Below, in pieces: positions 58,288 to 64,000 of a stretch of DNA of 64,000 bases; the first letter of the stretch is position 1, and each line of letters begins with the position of its first letter. The stretch comes from Collybia mongolica. Its lineage: Eukaryota > Basidiomycota > Agaricomycetes > Agaricales > Clitocybaceae. The DNA lies in the NCBI GenBank assembly GCA_013420905.1, contig JAAXNY010000005.1, positions 1,922,001-1,986,000 of the forward strand. Reading direction: 5' to 3'. A program made the translations under genes and the position numbers. Below the pieces are notes generated by a model, which saw only the letters and a program-made list of their open reading frames with translations, was not told where the DNA came from and made no database searches.

Positions 58288-59364
58288 ATATATAGTGTGG
58301 AATGAAGGAGTGAGGTAAGACAAGTAAGCCGACAACCTATTGAAAGTAGAACGGCACGTGCAGTCGCCAACTTCGGTCCGCAGGTCAGTCGTTTTAAACT
58401 TTTGGGCGTTTGAACAAGTGAATCGTTGGACTGATCCTGGCGAAGCGGCGCTCGGGGGAGTGCAAAAGACGAGACTGTGCTGTTTTTTTCAAATGGCCCT
58501 TTATAGTCGAAAAACTTTGTAATTGGGGATCACGGCTGATCACGATGGCATGAAGCCGACCTCATGCAGCCAAGTGGCTGTGGTCCAATTCAGCTCGGCA
58601 TTGCCGCATCGGTGATTCATTCTACATAAACAAGGAACACGTTCATCCTCTCAAACTTGAAAGTATGGATGTATATGGGTAACAGATCCCCGGGGGGGCC
58701 GTCCCCTCCCGTGCTTCCTGTGTTCACCAGGTGTACGAATACCCTATCCAGGGCTTCTTCAATCAGTTCCGAACCGCTGCCGTAGGGAAGAAAGCGGTTG
58801 CCAACCAGTTTTCCCTTACCCCTGTGACATATACATATAAGTCTACGCGCAACGCGATGGGCTGGGAAGGACCAATCCGGAATCTGGAGCTTTTTTTATT
58901 GCAATTGCGGAAATGATCGTTGGATGATCGATGGGCTACTTGAAAGTCGGGGGAAGCTGAGAACTGTGGGGCTACGTGTCAGTCTGTCGTACGACGCTAA
59001 GCAGATGCACATGTCAGTTGTGCAACAATTGGTCTTGAACACACCGGACATCGACAAGCATCTCGTCACGGTGAACATCGACATCAATTGCATGATCTAT
59101 CCACCAGTGGTCAGATCAGGTGGGCGTCTTGTGCGCTCTGATCGTTCTGAGTAGCTTGGCCTTCGTGCCCCAATCCATCAGGATGCACACTGATCATTTA
59201 CTACCTAAAACTGTCAGATCTTTTCCGAAAGTCAAAAGGAGGAGTCTGCAGGGTTTAATGACCGTTTTCAGGTACAGCCACTAACACTGCACGTGTTCTT
59301 GTTTGCGTCACGCAAGGTTTGGCCGTGACCGCCTGCAAACAACATCGAACTTTCTTTGCTCAAT
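58288..59364. other. 1.1-kb gap between divergent genes
   Basis: The gap lies between the activator and Pab2. Open frames at 58731-58916 and 58924-59154 (+) are adjacent but lack splice-consistent joins and family motifs. They may be noise or a decayed gene. A G/C run occurs at 58690-58710. Confidence 0.4.
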
Positions 59365-60263
59365 ATGGCCGACGTCGAAACGACTCAACCACCCACAAAT
59401 GGCGGCGGTGACCCCATAGTGGACGATGGAGAGGAGGCCGAGTCCAAGGTAATTCCATATCTATCGAGACCGATACCAATCTCACGTTTACTGAACAGGA
59501 AATCATGCTCATGAAACAGCGGGTGGAGGAGATGGAAAGAGAGGCTAAAAAACTCCGAGAACTTCAGGCTGCAGCAGAGGCGGCTAGTAACGGAGTAGGC
59601 AGCGAGGATGGAGGCGTGCCCATGGAGACAGAAGAAGATAAATCTCAAGCGGATGGACGAAGCGTGTATGTTGGCAATGTGCGTCGTATAACCCTTACTC
59701 GACATGACGTGGCCCGCTCACCATATTTTAATCCCTCGGACAGGTTGACTATAGCGCTACACCGGAGGAGATTCAAGGTCATTTCCAGGCCTGTGGTACG
59801 ATCAACCGGGTGACAATACTTTGCGATAAGTTCACCGGACATCCAAAAGGGTGTGTGGCACTTGTAACCAGTTTTACGGAAATGCTTACACAAGCTTTGA
59901 CCCAGCTATGCTTATGTAGAATTTGCAGAGCCCGAACACATCGATGCGGCTCTGGCTATGGATAATTCGTTGTTCCGTGGCAGACTAATCAAAGTATGCA
60001 TCATTTGGGCATCTCACCGGTTAGTAGACCCTGACAATTTTTGGGCCCACAGGTCACTGCAAAACGGACAAACGTCCCCGGTTTCAACCGCGGAGGTCGA
60101 GGTCGTGGTGGGTACCGAGGAGGCTACCGAGGCGGATATCGGGGAGGCTACGGCGGATACAGCCCCTATAGAGGGCGTGGCAGGTGGGCCAAAATAATTG
60201 ATTCATAGCAGAGGTGTACTCATCCTATTATCGCATTACAGAGGGAGAGGACGAGGGTTTTGA
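59365..60263 (+). CDS. PAB2: Pab2/PABPN1-type nuclear poly(A)-binding protein
   Basis: This nuclear poly(A)-binding protein acts in 3'-end formation and RNA decay. [16 protein letters not shown] precedes an acidic, helical stretch ([20 protein letters not shown]) and one RRM. RNP2 is [15 protein letters not shown], and the RNP1 region reads [15 protein letters not shown] across an intron. [14 protein letters not shown] follows, then an RGG tail ([17 protein letters not shown]) ending GRGRGF. All junctions keep frame. The RGG tail is typical of Pab2 and absent from cytoplasmic Pab1. Confidence 0.88.
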
Positions 60264-60588
60264 ACCCAAATGAAAACATGATATGGGTCGGCTCCATACA
60301 CCTCTCATTCTTTCAGTTTCTCGCTCTGTTTGGTACACTACATATATTTACTTGTGATTCTTCTGCTGTGTAAGAAACAAAACAGAATGTATTGGACACC
60401 ATAATCACATAGTCCGATAGTGTATTGCACATATATGACGAACCCATACTATATATTTATGATGATGGAACATCGGTGAGAGTTTTTCTGATGTGCGGAC
60501 TTTGCCGAACCGCTTGATTATAATTTATTTGCAACTTTATTCTAAACCCACCGCGACGGCGAGCTGTACATAGTGTCTCTACGCCAAG
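60264..60588. other. gap between Pab2 and IMG1
   Basis: This 325-bp AT-rich stretch contains the Pab2 terminator and the IMG1 promoter. No clear box was seen. Confidence 0.4.
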
Positions 60589-61101
60589 ATGCTGAACCTC
60601 TGTCGGGCCTCAGTTAGGCTTATGTCTACGCTATCCAAGGCGCAGACTTCCCCCTACCCATTCTCGAAGACTGCCTTGATACTTCCTGCACCTTTTGCTA
60701 CACCGTCAAAAGCTTTACGGGAGGGTAAAGGCTTGATGCAACACCTACACAAGTCTCTGCCTACACTCGACAAGCAGCGTATGCTGCGTACACTATTTTC
60801 CCGGCATTCGCCAAACCGAATTTATCCTGGGTCTATCCTGACTGTTACTCTCGACCACGCACCAACAACTTTTACCGGAGTCCTACTGGGAATCCGGCGC
60901 CGCGGTCCAGACACTTCATTTGTCTTACGAAACATCATTCAGCGCACCGGGGTAGAGATGCAGTTCTTTGTGAGCTCTCCACACTTGAAGGACATCAAGG
61001 TGGTTCAGAAACCTCCAAAAGGAAGGATGCGGAGAGCGAAGTTGTTCTATTTGAGGGATTCGCCGGAGAAAATGAGCATGATTGCTGGGAACAGAAAGTA
61101 A
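60589..61101 (+). CDS. IMG1: mitochondrial ribosomal protein bL19m
   Basis: This large-subunit mitoribosomal protein is a single exon of 170 residues. The N-terminus MLNLCRASVRLMSTLSKAQ is a presequence, and a linker follows. The L19 fold then appears in TFTGVLLGIRRRGPDTSFVL and IQRTGVEMQFFVSSPHLKDI, ending LFYLRDSPEKMSMIAGNRK. Yeast Img1 is the orthologue; loss affects mitochondrial translation. Confidence 0.9.
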   Translation: MLNLCRASVRLMSTLSKAQTSPYPFSKTALILPAPFATPSKALREGKGLMQHLHKSLPTLDKQRMLRTLFSRHSPNRIYPGSILTVTLDHAPTTFTGVLLGIRRRGPDTSFVLRNIIQRTGVEMQFFVSSPHLKDIKVVQKPPKGRMRRAKLFYLRDSPEKMSMIAGNRK

Positions 61102-61561
61102 CGTGTACGTTGGTCCCTCTTCGACCATTCTATACTTGTCCTGACTGGAAGGCAAGGCCCTTTGACTGGTTTATACTCCCCAACAACACATGGTGTCAAC
61201 CACCTTGAAATGCGCCGCTGATTATCGTCCGTCCGAGTATTCCATCCGGGAATTTCACCCGTGACACGGTGCTAGTGAAGGGGTATAGTGAGACGGTTGG
61301 GGTGGCCAGTACATACATGTAATTGAATATTGATTGACAATAGCCTAATAATATCCCGAAGCTTGTGTGGAACCTACAGTGCCTCTATGTACAGTGTGCT
61401 GAACTGAATGGAAGCATTGCGGCCTGTGTCTGCATGAAAGAAGAGTTGAAAAGAAATTTCGGTTTTGAAGAACTGAGAGTATTTAGAAATATGGACGTCC
61501 AAAAATGGAATACATACCATGCAAACGTCACTGCGCAACGAGCACGTTTCTCGCATGAACC
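61102..61561. other. gap upstream of the BAR protein gene
   Basis: This 460-bp gap has overlapping short frames on both strands. No promoter element was recognised. Confidence 0.4.
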
Positions 61562-63345
61562 ATGGCTCCAGGTCGCCCTCGTTCACTTCGTGCTCTGGCT
61601 TTTGGCTCAAGTAGGCGCAAATCATCTCCACCGCCTTCACCGACGTTCTCCGATTCGACCCATGCTTCTGCCATGAACTTCGGTGCTGATGGCCCGGAGA
61701 AGATCATAACTCGGGCGAACCTCAAAGCTAGTCTTCAGGCGTATGAGGAGGTGGGCGTACTTTACATCTACAAAGCGGACACTGTTTGACGTGTCCCAAC
61801 TCAGCTGATGACCACTAGTGCCAACTATCGAACGGCCCTCATGGCTATGTCGAAGGTCACAGCAGCGTTTGCTGACGCAATGGAGAAGTGTAGCGGGTAA
61901 GTATTTTAATAAGATGGTGTGTTGGTCTGTCTGATAGATTCCCAGATTGAAGGGCCCTTCATACGAGGCAGGGACTCGACTTCAGGCTTCGTCTGGACTA
62001 CATCACCTTATAGGCAACCATTGGCATGTTCTCGTATGTTGAGCTATCATGATGCGGACCGCATGCTGACCTTAAGGCCGCAGGCGGAAACCATCGACAA
62101 GAACTTTGAAAAGCCTCTGCGTCAGCATCTGGACTTGTATCGTACAATTGTTACAGTATGTTTGAAAACTGATGTACTATTTGTGTTCCTCTTAACGACT
62201 GAACACTACAGGACCGTTCAGCGACCTATGAACGCGCGCTTCGCGAAAAGAGTCAAATTATTCGGGACACTGAAATGCGCAGCATGAACAGGAAAGAGCG
62301 GAGTGTGTTATCTTCCATTCCATATTCTACCGGAATGATATACTGAGTAGGATTAGACCTCCAGAGCTTTCGAGAAGCCCTGACAGTATTACAACGTCAA
62401 GTTGATGACCTGGACGACCTCAAGGCATCGCACTATAAGGAGATCATTGAGCATGAAGAACAAGTCTGGGATGTTGTTCAGGGAAAGGTACGTTCTTATT
62501 GTAAACGACATCGGGAATCGAAGGAACGAAGTGTCTCCTACAGATTTGTGTCGTTGTTCGCTCCACGATGGACGTGTTTGACAGATTTACGGCCAAGGCG
62601 TAAGTGAAGCAAGGGACTGATTTATTGAAATTCCCTGACGCCGCAATCTTGCAGTTCCGACCCAATCATTGAGCCGATGTTACAATCTGTCCCTGATCCG
62701 TTCGATTCTTATGGACCCCCACAAGCGGAGGACCAAATCTTCAGCATACTAGCCCCGTTGTCAATTATGACGAGTTCGCATTCATCATCCCCGAGTCCCA
62801 TGACAGGACCCTCGGAACTAGATTCCATGGACTCCAACGATAGAATTACGTCTTGGATTCCTAGGACAACTAATGGAGGTTTATTCTCGTCGGAATCGAC
62901 CGCGTGGGCAGCATCACCGTCATCCACACCGTCAACACCTCCGCGCTCCGTCTCTCCACCATCTAATCTTTCCCGTCGACACTCAACACCACCCTCAGCA
63001 GGTCAGCGGAAGGCTGAATCTAAACTTCGTTCTGTTCTTTCCGTCATTGATGAGACGCATTCACGTCATGACGTTGATGATCCTTCTCTGCAGTCAGGAC
63101 CCATCACGGCCGGTTTAAACGGTAAAACAACACCACCGCCAGACATAGACACAGGGCAGCAAACACAATGGGCCTTCACATATGGTCAGTCACCTTATGA
63201 CAGCACAGAAGAAGACCCCACAACTCCTCGCCATTCCGCGTCATTTTTCCCGCAATCGCCCCCATCAGATCTTATAACTGAGCCGCCCAATGCACGCAGT
63301 GAACTGACACAATACTCTTCAGATCTGACGCCAGCAGTTACATAG
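61562..63345 (+). CDS. IVY1: Ivy1-type BAR domain protein
   Basis: This protein binds phospholipids and Rab7/Ypt7-type signals at the vacuole. At least six exons are predicted. It begins MAPGRPRSLRALAFGSSRRK with a Ser/Pro stretch. The BAR region runs from IITRANLKASLQAYEELM through TALMAMSKVTAAFADAMEKC, LAETIDKNFEKPLRQHLDLY, ALREKSQIIRDTEMRSMNRK and LTVLQRQVDDLDDLKASHYK. The tail is long and disordered (from about 62750), with Ser/Pro/Thr clusters, ending SSDLTPAVT. The first exon start could also be at the downstream Met; the chosen one is the first in frame. Confidence 0.85.
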
Positions 63346-63461
63346 TCCCCATTTATTCATTATTGCCCCTCTATGTACTTCCTTTTTAACTTTCTATTAC
63401 CAAAATTATGAAACGTTCTTCATTATCGTATATCAGGGGTATGCTTATATGCTAAGAATCA

Positions 63462-64000
63462 CTAGTCATCCGTGGCTGAATACCATATTGATATAGTACT
63501 TCCTTGTTAATTGCTGCTGGGCTTTTGAAGAGTAAGTCAGTACCCGTACTAGTTTTTGGAAAGGCGATCACGTCGCGGATGGACTGCGTGTTACAGAGCA
63601 TAGCCATCATCCGATCGAAACCTGGAACATATGTTATGTATCAGTTGAGGGAGTATTAAGGGACCATGACAATCCGTACCAAGTGCTATACCCCCATGAG
63701 GGGGTGCTCCGCATTGCAACGCGTGCAAAAGATGGTGGAACGGCGCCTTTTCCTTTTCATTGAGCTAATCGAATCCAGTCCATTCAAGCTTATTAGTTAA
63801 TGTGTCTTGTTACGTACCTGCAGGACGTGTTTGAAAATGTAATCTTGCATTGCAGCATCGTGTACCCGGACAGAGCCTCCTCCGATCTCTACACCATTCA
63901 AAACAAGATCGTAATGTTGGCCGCGAACCTATCAAAAAAAAGGGGCCCATATGTCAGCAAGTGTTCCGCCGGCAATATTCAACGGCCGCACAGATTCGAC
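63462..64000 (-). CDS. MSD1: aspartyl-tRNA synthetase, bacterial/mitochondrial type, C-terminal part
   Basis: This is the C-terminal part of a class II aspartyl-tRNA synthetase; the upstream part lies beyond 64000. Motif 3 and its surroundings are [20 protein letters not shown], then [19 protein letters not shown] (split by an intron at the following residue) and [20 protein letters not shown]. The end is [13 protein letters not shown], with TAG at 63462-63464. Sequence and spacing fit the bacterial-type enzymes that fungi use in mitochondria. Confidence 0.85.

Noticed and set aside
58731..59154. Adjacent short frames that might form a small gene
   Set aside because: No consistent splice sites and no motif; kept only as intergenic.

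Overview
The window is nuclear DNA from a mushroom-forming basidiomycete, probably an Agaricomycete. Genes sit on both strands at high density and are cut by many 45-65 nt GT-AG introns, with intergenic gaps of 40-2500 bp. The protein families also fit: DUF6699, a fungal TKL-type kinase with an N-terminal helical domain, GAS2, and basidiomycete-style Ypk/Gad8 with a C2 domain. No rRNA, tRNA, CRISPR array or intact transposon was found.

Layout, left: 1-20.6 kb is mostly housekeeping. It holds a partial GAS2-domain protein, a C2H2 zinc-finger protein, dihydroorotase, kinesin-8, mitochondrial Hsp10, a DUF6699 protein, a tandem pair of unknown paralogues, the TFIIIC tau95-like subunit, a small mitochondrial protein, GINS subunit Psf3, the V-ATPase assembly factor Pkr1, and a kinase-like protein with an N-terminal helical bundle. 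That last protein resembles MLKL in layout and lacks the catalytic-loop Asp.

Middle: 20.6-27 kb is accessory. A full-length but decayed flavin-dependent halogenase copy (about 21.49-22.74 kb) lies upstream of an intact, heavily intron-split halogenase (24.5-26.8 kb). No NRPS, PKS or terpene synthase was recognised in the window. Next come Pch2/TRIP13 (meiotic AAA+), a mitochondrial PPR protein, SmG, a disordered RGG protein, the ERMES subunit Mdm10, a possible RecA-fold protein, a secreted DUF302-like protein and a sparse region (42.1-44.7 kb).

Right: 44.7-64 kb holds a small membrane protein, a Ypk1/Gad8-type AGC kinase, an Apd1-type Fe-S protein divergent from a SIRT5-type sirtuin, a mitochondrial protein, an acyl-CoA dehydrogenase ending in a PTS1-like SRL, a Zn2Cys6 activator, Pab2/PABPN1-type RNA-binding protein, mitoribosomal bL19m, the BAR protein Ivy1 and the C-terminus of a bacterial/mitochondrial-type aspartyl-tRNA synthetase.

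Most neighbours are unrelated housekeeping genes. Possible functional links are limited: several genes serve mitochondria (Hsp10, PPR, Mdm10, bL19m, AspRS). The acyl-CoA dehydrogenase sits beside a Zn2Cys6 activator. The sirtuin is divergently paired with an Apd1-type gene. The best candidates for unusual biology are the MLKL-like pseudokinase, the halogenase tandem, the unknown paralogue pair, and three introns with GC donors that all start GCAAGT.

All splice sites were inferred by eye from reading frames and family conservation. Exact exon ends are therefore predictions.
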